Of a DNA stretch of 42,893 nucleotides, positions 7,870 through 14,650 are shown one piece after another. This DNA is from RGIG9041 sp045612565 (GTDB lineage: Bacteria > Bacillota > Clostridia > Oscillospirales > QAKW01), in NCBI GenBank assembly GCA_045612565.1, contig JAZKZG010000078.1:1-42893 (forward strand), read 5' to 3'. Numbering within the stretch: position 1 is the first letter of the stretch; the number at the start of each line of letters is the position of its first letter. The translations under genes and the position numbers were made by a program. A model generated the notes under the pieces. That model did not search any database, was not told the origin of the DNA, and saw only the letters and a list, made by a program, of their open reading frames with translations.

Positions 7870-8524
7870 AAATTCCTTTTAATACGTCTATTATCTTTTC
7901 AAGATTGTTTTCGCGGCTGTCCATTTTGCCGTTTTTTGCAAGTGGGATTCTGTACCAACCGAGTTGGTCTGCGGCATAAAGCGCAGCATCCCGACAGTGA
8001 TTAAGATAGTCAACGTCGCTTTCGTGAATATCTTTTTTTGAGTTGTCGCCGTTATATCTGCCTTCGATAAGTTTTTGCGAAACTTCGGGCGGTACGTCAA
8101 GATAGATTACGGCATCGGGCTTGGGAAGTCCCATTTTTTCAAACTCAAACTCATACAGCCACGAAAGGTACTCGTCGCGCTCAGCACCTTCGAGTTTTGA
8201 TGCCTGATGCACCGCGTTTGAGGTGGTGTAGCGGTCAGCGATAATCCAATCACCGTTTTTATAGTTCTGTTCCCAGTCTTTTTTGTAACTTGCAAAGCGG
8301 TCAACTGCATAAAAAGCCGAGGCGGCGTATGCACCCACGTCGGTAGGTTTTTTTCCAAACTCACCCGCAAGATACATTTTTATAAGTGCAGAAGAATCAC
8401 TCTCATAGTCGGGGAACGTTATTTTTTTAACAGTTTTACCGCGGCTTTCAAGATATTCTTTTAAAAGCGCGGCATTTGTGGCCTTTCCACTGCCGTCAAG
8501 ACCCTCGATTACAATAAGCGGCAT
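7853..8524 (-). CDS. tmk: Thymidylate kinase
   Basis: A 223-residue dTMP kinase converting dTMP to dTDP with ATP. The P-loop GLDGSGK spans residues 8-14. The DRYTTSNAVHQ motif that binds the nucleotide and the lid arginine region (EGRYNGDNSKKDIHE) are present, and the VIYLDVPPEVS strand is typical. Length is slightly above the usual 205-215. It lies three bases after thyX, so the enzyme that makes dTMP and the one that phosphorylates it are co-transcribed. A thymidylate kinase-like paralogue with another role cannot be excluded, because some Clostridia carry two. Confidence 0.92.
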   Translation of the reverse strand: MPLIVIEGLDGSGKATNAALLKEYLESRGKTVKKITFPDYESDSSALIKMYLAGEFGKKPTDVGAYAASAFYAVDRFASYKKDWEQNYKNGDWIIADRYTTSNAVHQASKLEGAERDEYLSWLYEFEFEKMGLPKPDAVIYLDVPPEVSQKLIEGRYNGDNSKKDIHESDVDYLNHCRDAALYAADQLGWYRIPLAKNGKMDSRENNLEKIIDVLKGIYGDKF

Positions 8525-8527
8525 AGT

Positions 8528-9271
8528 CTATTCACCTTTAAATTTTTTACGCATTTCTGCAGCCTTGCCGCAGGTCATTGCGCCTTCTGAACACGCACCG
8601 CGAACACATGCGGGACCAGCGTTTTTGAACACACAGGGTGCAACTTCTTTTACAAGGCTTAGCATCTGACGCGCAAGTTCACGTATTTCCCACTGTGCGC
8701 GTGAGCAACAGCGGAGTTTAAAGAAGTTTAAGAGAGAACGTGCGTTCATTGTAACAATCATTTTTGTGGTACATGCGTTGGGGAGTACAAAACGTGCGTC
8801 TTCAATTGCCTTTTTCTCGGCTGCACGTGCATCCATACCCTCGTTTATATATCTTGTTTTTAAGATATCTGCAAGTTCGTTGTATGATTTTGCGATTGAG
8901 TCCATTGTATCAAGGTATTTTTTGAGTGCTACTTCATCTTTTGCGATTTCGGGAGGAAGTATAAATTCAAAATCATTTTCTTTAACATAGCGTTGGCTCT
9001 GTACCGAAAAAGATGCCATACGGTGACGTGTGATTTGTGCAAGGAGTGCGCGTGATACGTTTTCGATGCCGAAAGTAAAAGTCATATGCTCCATCGGACT
9101 TTCGTGACCGAGGCTAGAGAGCATTTCGATAAAATCATCGGTCTTTTCGGGGGTAAGACCATCCATAACGCTGTCGATATCGGCACGTGCATAGCAAAGT
9201 TTTGCAGCCGCAGCCATAATTTTTTGCGGGTCGGGAGTGTGTGTTAAAAGTTTTACTTTAAGCTCTGGCAT
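8528..9271 (-). CDS. thyX: Flavin-dependent thymidylate synthase
   Basis: A 247-residue ThyX making dTMP from dUMP with methylene-tetrahydrofolate, FAD and NAD(P)H. The diagnostic RHRxxSxxxxSxR motif is complete (Arg82, His83, Arg84, Ser87, Ser92, Arg94). A Cys-rich tail (CVFKNAGPACVRGAC) follows the usual fold. I place the start at 9271 instead of 9304: AAGGAG lies eight bases ahead of this ATG, whereas the upstream ATG has no site and adds a non-conserved basic stretch. It overlaps the glycosyltransferase gene by 14 bases and is followed after three bases by tmk. Confidence 0.93.
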   Translation of the reverse strand: MPELKVKLLTHTPDPQKIMAAAAKLCYARADIDSVMDGLTPEKTDDFIEMLSSLGHESPMEHMTFTFGIENVSRALLAQITRHRMASFSVQSQRYVKENDFEFILPPEIAKDEVALKKYLDTMDSIAKSYNELADILKTRYINEGMDARAAEKKAIEDARFVLPNACTTKMIVTMNARSLLNFFKLRCCSRAQWEIRELARQMLSLVKEVAPCVFKNAGPACVRGACSEGAMTCGKAAEMRKKFKGE

Positions 9272-10001
9272 TTTTCTTTCTCCTTTTTGCATCTTTTTTA
9301 GCAATTTTAAGTACCTTTGGAATTTTCATCATTCTTCCAAGGCGCCACGGCTCTTTTATGAGTCTGTAAAGCCATTCACAGCCTAAGTTTATAAATATTT
9401 TGGGTGCGCGGTTAACGGTACCTGCGTATACGTCCATACTGCCGCCCAGACCCAGCATCACGCCGACTTTTAATTCGTCGCGATGGTCATACATCCATTT
9501 TTCCTGACGTGGAGCGCCAAGGCATACCCACAGTATTTTTGCACCGCTGTCGTTGATTTGGTTTATTATTTCCGGTTCGTCATCGGGCTTGAAGTAGCCG
9601 TCGCGGGTACCCGATATAATAAGGCCGGGTACCTTTTCTTTAAGGTTTTTTGCCGCCATATCGGCAACACCCGGTTTTGCACCAAAAAGGAATACACCCG
9701 CACCTTTTTTTGCTGCCTCAAACAACAGATTAAAACCGAGTTCGCAACCCGGTACTTTTTCTTTGAGCGGTGTGCCGTATGACTTTGCGGCGTATACCAC
9801 ACCGATACCGTCGGGTGCCACAAACGATGCGGAGTTTATTATCTTTTTAACCTCTTCATCCTCATGGCATACGTAAAGAATTTCGGCATTGGGGGTAACA
9901 ACCATATGCGCATCGGTTGTGTCGATGTATTCCGACAGCTGTGCTACCGCTTCTGCCATTGTTGCGTTGTCTACGTTTACACCTAAAATATCGTATTTCA
10001 T
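9258..10001 (-). CDS. WecG/TagA/CpsF-family glycosyltransferase
   Basis: A 247-residue GT26 enzyme, peripheral at the membrane. The founders transfer N-acetylmannosamine to GlcNAc-diphospho-undecaprenol in wall teichoic acid synthesis. The conserved TPNAE (36-40), APDGIG with the putative catalytic Asp64, LFGAKPGV and CLGAPRQEKW motifs are present, and the basic C-terminal helix (KIAKKDAKRRKKNA) matches the membrane-targeting tail of the family. No other teichoic acid gene is in the window, so its acceptor is uncertain. It overlaps the HD-domain gene by four bases and thyX by 14. Confidence 0.9.
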   Translation of the reverse strand: MKYDILGVNVDNATMAEAVAQLSEYIDTTDAHMVVTPNAEILYVCHEDEEVKKIINSASFVAPDGIGVVYAAKSYGTPLKEKVPGCELGFNLLFEAAKKGAGVFLFGAKPGVADMAAKNLKEKVPGLIISGTRDGYFKPDDEPEIINQINDSGAKILWVCLGAPRQEKWMYDHRDELKVGVMLGLGGSMDVYAGTVNRAPKIFINLGCEWLYRLIKEPWRLGRMMKIPKVLKIAKKDAKRRKKNARA

Positions 10002-10573
10002 TTTATACCTCCCGATAACTCGTCAAGTGTCATACTGTAACAGGGTAATATATTATCTATAAAATATTGTACACTTTTGAACTCACTATTTTCAAGTGCT
10101 TTACGGATTGTTTTTTCGGCACTCGCAAAATCGCCGTTGCCCACTTCGCGCTCTTCTATGCACTTTATGAGTGCCGAGAGTTTGTCCGCCGCTTTTATTA
10201 TCGGCATTTCATCCATATACCCGCGGTAAATATCCTTTATTTCTTCAGGAAGACCTGTGATGAGCGTATCCTGAGCCGCTTTTTCGATGTCGCCATAGGC
10301 ACAGTGAAGTGCCTTGTTATTGTGTTTTACGGGTGTTGGCAAATCGCCTGTGATGATTTCGGCGCAGTCGTGAAAAAGCGCGTGTACGGCAACCGCGTTT
10401 GCATCAAAATCACCGCCGAACATCTCGTTTTCGATGTTGGCAAGAGCGTTTGCGATAACTGCCGTTTCAAAACTGTGCTCCGACAGGTTTTCAAACCGTG
10501 AGTTGTGCATAAGACCCCAGCGGTTTATGTATTTCATACGCGAAATAAGCGCAAAAAATGAGTTTTTGTTCAT
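9998..10573 (-). CDS. YfbR-like HD-domain 5'-deoxynucleotidase
   Basis: A 191-residue HD-domain phosphohydrolase. Residues that define E. coli YfbR, a 5'-deoxyribonucleotidase, occur at the same numbers: Arg18-Trp19, His33, His68-Asp69, Glu72 and Asp77; a later Asp (130, in AADKLSAL) completes the metal site. It should remove phosphate from deoxynucleoside monophosphates, including dUMP and dTMP, and so balance the ThyX-Tmk pathway encoded just downstream. Both borders are four-base ATGA overlaps. Confidence 0.88.
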   Translation of the reverse strand: MNKNSFFALISRMKYINRWGLMHNSRFENLSEHSFETAVIANALANIENEMFGGDFDANAVAVHALFHDCAEIITGDLPTPVKHNNKALHCAYGDIEKAAQDTLITGLPEEIKDIYRGYMDEMPIIKAADKLSALIKCIEEREVGNGDFASAEKTIRKALENSEFKSVQYFIDNILPCYSMTLDELSGGIK

Positions 10574-10881
10574 TTGTTTTCAATTCCTTTTGTGTAATAG
10601 GCAACGTAGCATTCACCCTCATAAACTATGTTTATGCCCGAAAGATTCATAAGTTCATAAGCCTTGATATCGTTAAGGGGTGCACGTAAAATAACGGTGT
10701 TGTCGCAGTGGATGACGAGTTCATTTTCAATGACGTTTATTATGCCGTCTTTGGCAAGTACAGTTTCGTTATTGGAACTTCTGTCACGCAGGGTAATATA
10801 CTGTATTGTTCTGCCGTGACGTGCAGATACTAACTGCGCAGACTCGGAAAGTTTTGGTTTTTTGTTAAACTTGAACAGCAT
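10570..10881 (-). CDS. Hypothetical 103-residue beta-rich protein
   Basis: Not recognised. A small soluble protein with a basic N-terminus (MLFKFNKKPKL) and alternating short strands (QYITLRDRSS, GIINVIENELVIHCD, GINIVYEGECYVAYY) that suggest a small beta-barrel or sheet. It overlaps the upstream DNA glycosylase gene by 17 bases and the downstream nucleotidase gene by four, so it is surely translated with them. Its position between a DNA-repair and a nucleotide-pool enzyme is the only clue to its role. Confidence 0.75.
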   Translation of the reverse strand: MLFKFNKKPKLSESAQLVSARHGRTIQYITLRDRSSNNETVLAKDGIINVIENELVIHCDNTVILRAPLNDIKAYELMNLSGINIVYEGECYVAYYTKGIENK

Positions 10882-11722
10882 ATTGTTTTTCCTTTTCTTT
10901 TATGGTATCATTCAGATGCGTGGTTATGGCGTAATAAAACAGATATTGCTGTGCAATACCGCCGTAGCCGTAAAAATCAAGACTGCTTTCGTCGGTGACG
11001 CCGTAAAAATAACCGAGTATACGTTTTATCCATACGTCTTTTGGAAAAGCATCAATAAATCCAAAACCGAAAAGCAGTGAGCAGTCGGCAACTTTTTGAC
11101 CGACGCCGTTTATTTTTTGCAGTTCGAGTGACGCGTTTTTATAGTCCATTGACTTTATTTTATTGAGGTCGATTTCGCCCAAGGCTATCTTTTTTGCACA
11201 GTCGATGATATATTTATCGCGAAATCCCGCACGAATAACCGAAAGGTCTGAAACATCAAGCCCTGCAAGTCTTTCGGGCGTTGGAAAAGCGTCGTTTTTG
11301 CCAAAGTTTTCGCAAAGCGACGCGATGATTTTTTTAATTCTCGGGATATTATTTGATGCCGAGATAATAAACGAAACTACCGTTTCAAATGGATGTTGAT
11401 TTAAAATGCGTATCCCCTTCGAAAATGGGATTATATCTTTAAGCACGGGATCTTGCGATAAGATTTCGTTTATTTTGCGGTAGTCACGCCCCAAATCAAA
11501 ATAATCAAAAAAAGTATCTTCGAATTCTTTTTTTGTAACACCGAAAAGTTCAACACCGTTATCTTTTTGATAAAGTGTCAGTTGTTTTTCAAAGGCAATT
11601 CCCGAATATGAGCCGTCAGCGTTTTTGTCAAAACGAAAGCACTGACCGCACTCAAACGTTTTTTGTATGTCAAACATATCGGTTTGTATAAATATAGAAT
11701 TTTTATTATAACTGATATTCAT
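10865..11722 (-). CDS. ogg: 8-oxoguanine DNA glycosylase (OGG1 type)
   Basis: A 285-residue bifunctional glycosylase/AP lyase of the HhH-GPD superfamily. The N-terminal OGG domain carries the TFECGQCFRF signature, and the helix-hairpin-helix GVGQKVADC supplies the catalytic Lys210, with the activating Asp229 in FPKDVW. It removes 8-oxoguanine from DNA. It heads the nine-gene leftward operon. A near-consensus promoter places the transcript start almost on the ATG and no ribosome site is visible, so translation may be leaderless. Confidence 0.92.
   Translation of the reverse strand: MNISYNKNSIFIQTDMFDIQKTFECGQCFRFDKNADGSYSGIAFEKQLTLYQKDNGVELFGVTKKEFEDTFFDYFDLGRDYRKINEILSQDPVLKDIIPFSKGIRILNQHPFETVVSFIISASNNIPRIKKIIASLCENFGKNDAFPTPERLAGLDVSDLSVIRAGFRDKYIIDCAKKIALGEIDLNKIKSMDYKNASLELQKINGVGQKVADCSLLFGFGFIDAFPKDVWIKRILGYFYGVTDESSLDFYGYGGIAQQYLFYYAITTHLNDTIKEKEKQYAVQV
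11684..11712 (+). promoter_or_regulatory. Putative promoter of the DUF6062 gene inside ogg
   Basis: TTGTAT (11684-11689), 17 bases, TATAAC (11707-11712), about 40 bases before the DUF6062 start. It lies within the first codons of ogg on the other strand and faces the ogg promoter. Confidence 0.5.
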
Positions 11723-11729
11723 AAAATAT

Positions 11730-11758
11730 ATTATATCATTGAGAGGTTCAAATGTCTA
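11730..11758 (-). promoter_or_regulatory. Strong promoter of the nine-gene ogg operon
   Basis: On the minus strand TAGACA (11758-11753), 17 bases, TATAAT (11735-11730). The predicted start (about 11723) is next to the ogg ATG at 11722, and the -35 box overlaps the first codons of the DUF6062 gene. Confidence 0.7.
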
Positions 11759-12438
11759 CAGAAAAAATTTATACAATAAGAATTTCCGAGGCGATGGAAA
11801 AAAAGTGCGGATGTCCGTTGTGTACCGTTGAGCAAAATCTCGAAAACGATGAAGTTGAGCGTATACTCGGTGCGTCAATGATGGAGCCGAACGTACGTGT
11901 GCAGACAAATGCACAGGGCTTTTGCGGTGCGCATCTTGATGCTATGCTTGCAAAATCGAACAAACTTTCACTTGCGCTTATGCTTTCAACACATATGCAG
12001 GAACTCAACAAAAAGGTTTTTGCCGACTGTGTACCGCTTATGCAAAAGTCACCCGACCCCAAAAAACAGGTATCGGCACTAACAAAAAAAGCGCAGTCCT
12101 GCTACCTTTGTGCAAGAAAACGCGAGTTTATGAACGCTACATATAACGCGTTTGCATATATGTATAAATCTATGGACGATTTTGATGCGCGTCTTCGCGA
12201 ACAGCCAAATATTTGTCTTCGTCATACACGTCTTGTGTTTGATGCTGCTGCCAAATCGCTTTCTAAAGATGTTCTTAAAAAGTTTGCCGCCGCGGTTAAC
12301 GACATTAATATGAAGTATGCATCTGAACTCGTAGAAGATGTTGACTGGTTTTGCAAAAAGTTCGACTACCGCTATAAAGATGCCGATTGGAAAAATTCAA
12401 AAGATGCGGTTGAACGCGCGGTTGCATTTTTAAAATAA
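11752..12438 (+). CDS. DUF6062 family protein with duplicated CxxC/CxxH sites
   Basis: A 228-residue soluble protein of the DUF6062 family, function unknown. Two similar halves each contain one CxxC and one CxxH pair: Cys21/Cys24 with Cys58/His61, and Cys117/Cys120 with Cys155/His158. Each half therefore supplies four ligands, as in a structural zinc site. An extra Cys19 makes the first pair CGCPLC. The rest is helical and rich in Lys and Met. GAGAGG lies five bases before the ATG. It is a single-gene unit, with the convergent peroxiredoxin-like gene downstream. Confidence 0.8.
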   Translation: MSTEKIYTIRISEAMEKKCGCPLCTVEQNLENDEVERILGASMMEPNVRVQTNAQGFCGAHLDAMLAKSNKLSLALMLSTHMQELNKKVFADCVPLMQKSPDPKKQVSALTKKAQSCYLCARKREFMNATYNAFAYMYKSMDDFDARLREQPNICLRHTRLVFDAAAKSLSKDVLKKFAAAVNDINMKYASELVEDVDWFCKKFDYRYKDADWKNSKDAVERAVAFLK

Positions 12439-12442
12439 AAAC

Positions 12443-12464
12443 GGAACGGCACATAGGCCGTTCC
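12443..12464 (-). terminator. Terminator between convergent DUF6062 and peroxiredoxin-like genes
   Basis: GGAACGGC (12443-12450) pairs with GCCGTTCC (12457-12464). The T run lies on the minus-strand side, so it mainly ends the leftward peroxiredoxin-like transcript. Confidence 0.75.
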
Positions 12465-12470
12465 CTACAA

Positions 12471-13130
12471 CTATTCAGTCGGCGGTGTCGTCGGTGATTG
12501 TGAGCGTCTTCCTGTGTCCTGTCTGTAGCAGATATACCAGTCAAGACAGTAGCCGCCAAGAGCCTGTTTATCACTCATATTTGTAAGCGCAGACTCAAGA
12601 GAGCGGGGAGGGTGGTCCAGTATATCCTCGCCCGGTGTCCAACCCGACGGAGTGCGTCCGTACTGGTATCTTGCTGTCTGAAGCGCAAGTAATTCGCGCT
12701 CAATTTCGGTTACGTTTATGCCCGTTGTGGAAGTGTGTATGTTTTTTGCGCGAAGTATACCCTCGGGGTCAATAATGAATGTACCGATTTCGTTTTCGTT
12801 CTCAATCCCGTAACTTTTGGTAATCTCGCCAAAGCGGTCGGATATCAATTCAATGTCGATAGGCTTTCCGTTTTTGTCGTGGTTTCTGAGTGACATAATC
12901 CACGCAATGTGGGTTGCGACCGAGTCGGATGACATTGCCAGAATTTCGGCATCGTGTGCCAGAAACTTAGGTAGAGCGCGGTTGAGTGCTTGTATATCCG
13001 AGGCGGAGTTCGGTGAAAAATCACCTTCATATATATAGAGCACAGTCCACATTTTGTTGCTTTTTGGGAAGTCTGTCTGACCCCCTGTTGACAGTGCGGT
13101 AAATGCGGGTGCTTTTTGTCCTGTTTGCAT
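12471..13130 (-). CDS. Peroxiredoxin-like protein lacking the peroxidatic cysteine
   Basis: A 219-residue AhpC/TSA-fold protein. The thioredoxin-like core is clear (GQKAPAF, WTVLYIYEGDF, AEILAMSSDS, LISDRFGEITKSYG, GTFIIDPEGILR). The peroxidatic motif DFTFVCPTE is replaced by DFSPNSASD, so the cysteine position is Ser42 and ordinary peroxidase activity should be lost. The only cysteines lie in the C-terminal tail (YCLDWYIC). Length matches 2-Cys peroxiredoxins up to the LQTARYQYGRTPSGWTPGED segment, which is well preserved. AAAGGAGT precedes the ATG. Some Clostridia carry similar serine variants, so it may have a chaperone or redox-sensing role, or use another residue. Activity is unknown. 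Confidence 0.82.
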   Translation of the reverse strand: MQTGQKAPAFTALSTGGQTDFPKSNKMWTVLYIYEGDFSPNSASDIQALNRALPKFLAHDAEILAMSSDSVATHIAWIMSLRNHDKNGKPIDIELISDRFGEITKSYGIENENEIGTFIIDPEGILRAKNIHTSTTGINVTEIERELLALQTARYQYGRTPSGWTPGEDILDHPPRSLESALTNMSDKQALGGYCLDWYICYRQDTGRRSQSPTTPPTE

Positions 13131-13181
13131 TATCTCAACTCCTTTCGATTCCTTTTAGTTCATAATATGCGGAGCATTACA

Positions 13182-14291
13182 ATGATGAAAAAAATCTTTC
13201 AGTTTAAACGAATGTACATACTTTGCCTTATTCCGCTCAGCATAATTCTCGTGGCGTTGGCACGTCTCGACAACAGCTGGATAGAGGCATTTTTTGTGCC
13301 GTTTATTTACAAACCGCTGTCATTTACAGTGGGCGGTTTTGTATCGCTTTTTCCATTTTCGGTAACGGAATTTGCGGTAATTATACTCGTTTTTTTATCC
13401 ATTTGGTATATTGCAAGAGTGATTATACGGATTGTAAAGCAAAAAAGTGCGTGGAAACATCATCTTTACAAGATGTTTATAAACATTTTGTGTGTGGGCG
13501 CTGTTGCACTTTTTGGCTTTGAAATATGCATGGGGCTTAACTATTATCGTGCCGAGGCAAAGGATTATCTTGACCTTGAAATTAAAAAAAGCACGACGCA
13601 GGAACTGTATGATTTATGCGTTATGCTTGTGTATGATTTAAACGAAACCCGCGCAGAATGTAACGTTGATGACAGCGGAATTGTAAAACTTTCGGATAAA
13701 AACAGATATCAGACTTCCGACTCTGCACGTGAGGCATACAAAAAAATGACAATGGATTTTCCGATGCTGAAAGGCTGTGATATAAAGAACAAGCCGCTTG
13801 TTAGTTCAAAATTCTTTTCGATGTGTCTTACAACGGGAATTTATATTCCGTATACTTTTGAATCAAATATAAACGTCGATGTACCCGAGTACACGATACC
13901 CGCAACGATGTGCCATGAACTGACGCACTCGCGAGGGTTTATGCGAGAGGATGAGGCGAACTTTTTTGGATATCTTGCCTGTACTTATTCCGACCGTGCC
14001 GACTTTAAATACAGCGGTGCGTATCTTGCTTTTGACTATGTTTTTTCGGAACTTTACGATGATGATAAAACCCTTGCAAAAAAGATTGCAAAGATGCTTG
14101 ATGACGGTGTGATTGACGATATAACCAACGAATCGGAGTATTGGGACAAATACTTCGGGACCGCAGTTGCTGAAACTACCGACAAAGTGTATAACAGTTA
14201 TCTTGAAGCAAACGGCGAGGAGTCGGGAACAAAATCGTATGGAGAAATGGTCGATTTGTTACTTGCCTACTACAGAAAAACTGCAAAGTGA
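13182..14291 (+). CDS. DUF3810 membrane protein with HELTH metalloprotease motif
   Basis: A 369-residue protein of the DUF3810 family. Three N-terminal membrane helices (about 10-30, 45-85 and 105-125) are followed by an extracellular or cytoplasmic domain with HELTH (residues 245-249) and, further on, REDEANFFGYLAC, the pattern of a gluzincin-type zinc protease (HExxH plus a downstream Glu). Proteolysis is likely but the substrate is unknown. I choose ATG 13182 because GGAG lies seven bases upstream. A longer reading from 13116 would overlap the divergent peroxiredoxin-like gene and has no ribosome site. The stop codon lies inside the terminator stem. Confidence 0.82.
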   Translation: MMKKIFQFKRMYILCLIPLSIILVALARLDNSWIEAFFVPFIYKPLSFTVGGFVSLFPFSVTEFAVIILVFLSIWYIARVIIRIVKQKSAWKHHLYKMFINILCVGAVALFGFEICMGLNYYRAEAKDYLDLEIKKSTTQELYDLCVMLVYDLNETRAECNVDDSGIVKLSDKNRYQTSDSAREAYKKMTMDFPMLKGCDIKNKPLVSSKFFSMCLTTGIYIPYTFESNINVDVPEYTIPATMCHELTHSRGFMREDEANFFGYLACTYSDRADFKYSGAYLAFDYVFSELYDDDKTLAKKIAKMLDDGVIDDITNESEYWDKYFGTAVAETTDKVYNSYLEANGEESGTKSYGEMVDLLLAYYRKTAK

Positions 14292-14311
14292 ATTTCACTT
14301 TGCAGTTTTTT
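14281..14311 (+). terminator. Terminator of the DUF3810 gene
   Basis: CTGCAAAGTGAA (14281-14292) pairs perfectly with 14294-14305 and is followed by TTTTTT. The last codons and the stop of the gene form the left arm. Confidence 0.85.
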
Positions 14312-14650
14312 ATTTACCTCAAAATCCACATGTAAACAAGAGAAAAACCACCGTTTTTTTGGAAAAATGTTATAATTTTCAGAATTTTAAAAAAATTAAC
14401 AATTTTTGTTAAAATTAACCAAAAAATAATAATCCTTTTATACATAAAGACGAAACTGAACATAATTTTTTAAGTTATTTATATATTAATTTGTTTATTG
14501 TGACAAAAATTAAGCGTATATCACGAAATTTGGGCTAGGCCATTGCATATTAATATATTATATGCTAAAATATTAGAACAATTATATTGGTTACTTATCT
14601 CTATAGTTAGGGACCGGTAAAGATGTTATATCAAAGAAAGGTTGATGAAG
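14312..14650 (+). promoter_or_regulatory. AT-rich regulatory region upstream of the 28-kb surface locus
   Basis: A very AT-rich 339-base region without a gene. It holds the palindrome TTAACAATTTTTGTTAA (14396-14412), an AT-rich stretch, and an extended SigA-type promoter: TTGCAT (14543-14548), 17 bases, TGC-TAAAAT (14566-14571). The start would be near 14578, leaving a leader of about 70 bases with AAAGAAAGG as ribosome site. This is the only long non-coding gap in front of the rightward locus and so the likely place of its main control. No known riboswitch was recognised. Confidence 0.6.

Noticed and set aside
14642..14650. TTG 14642 or ATG 14645 as start of the giant protein
   Set aside because: Both are too close to the AAAGAAAGG ribosome site; ATG 14651 has normal spacing and gives a standard signal peptide.
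14312..14650. c-di-GMP riboswitch before the surface locus
   Set aside because: Suggested by the HD-GYP/EAL gene downstream, but no conserved riboswitch core was recognised in this AT-rich region.
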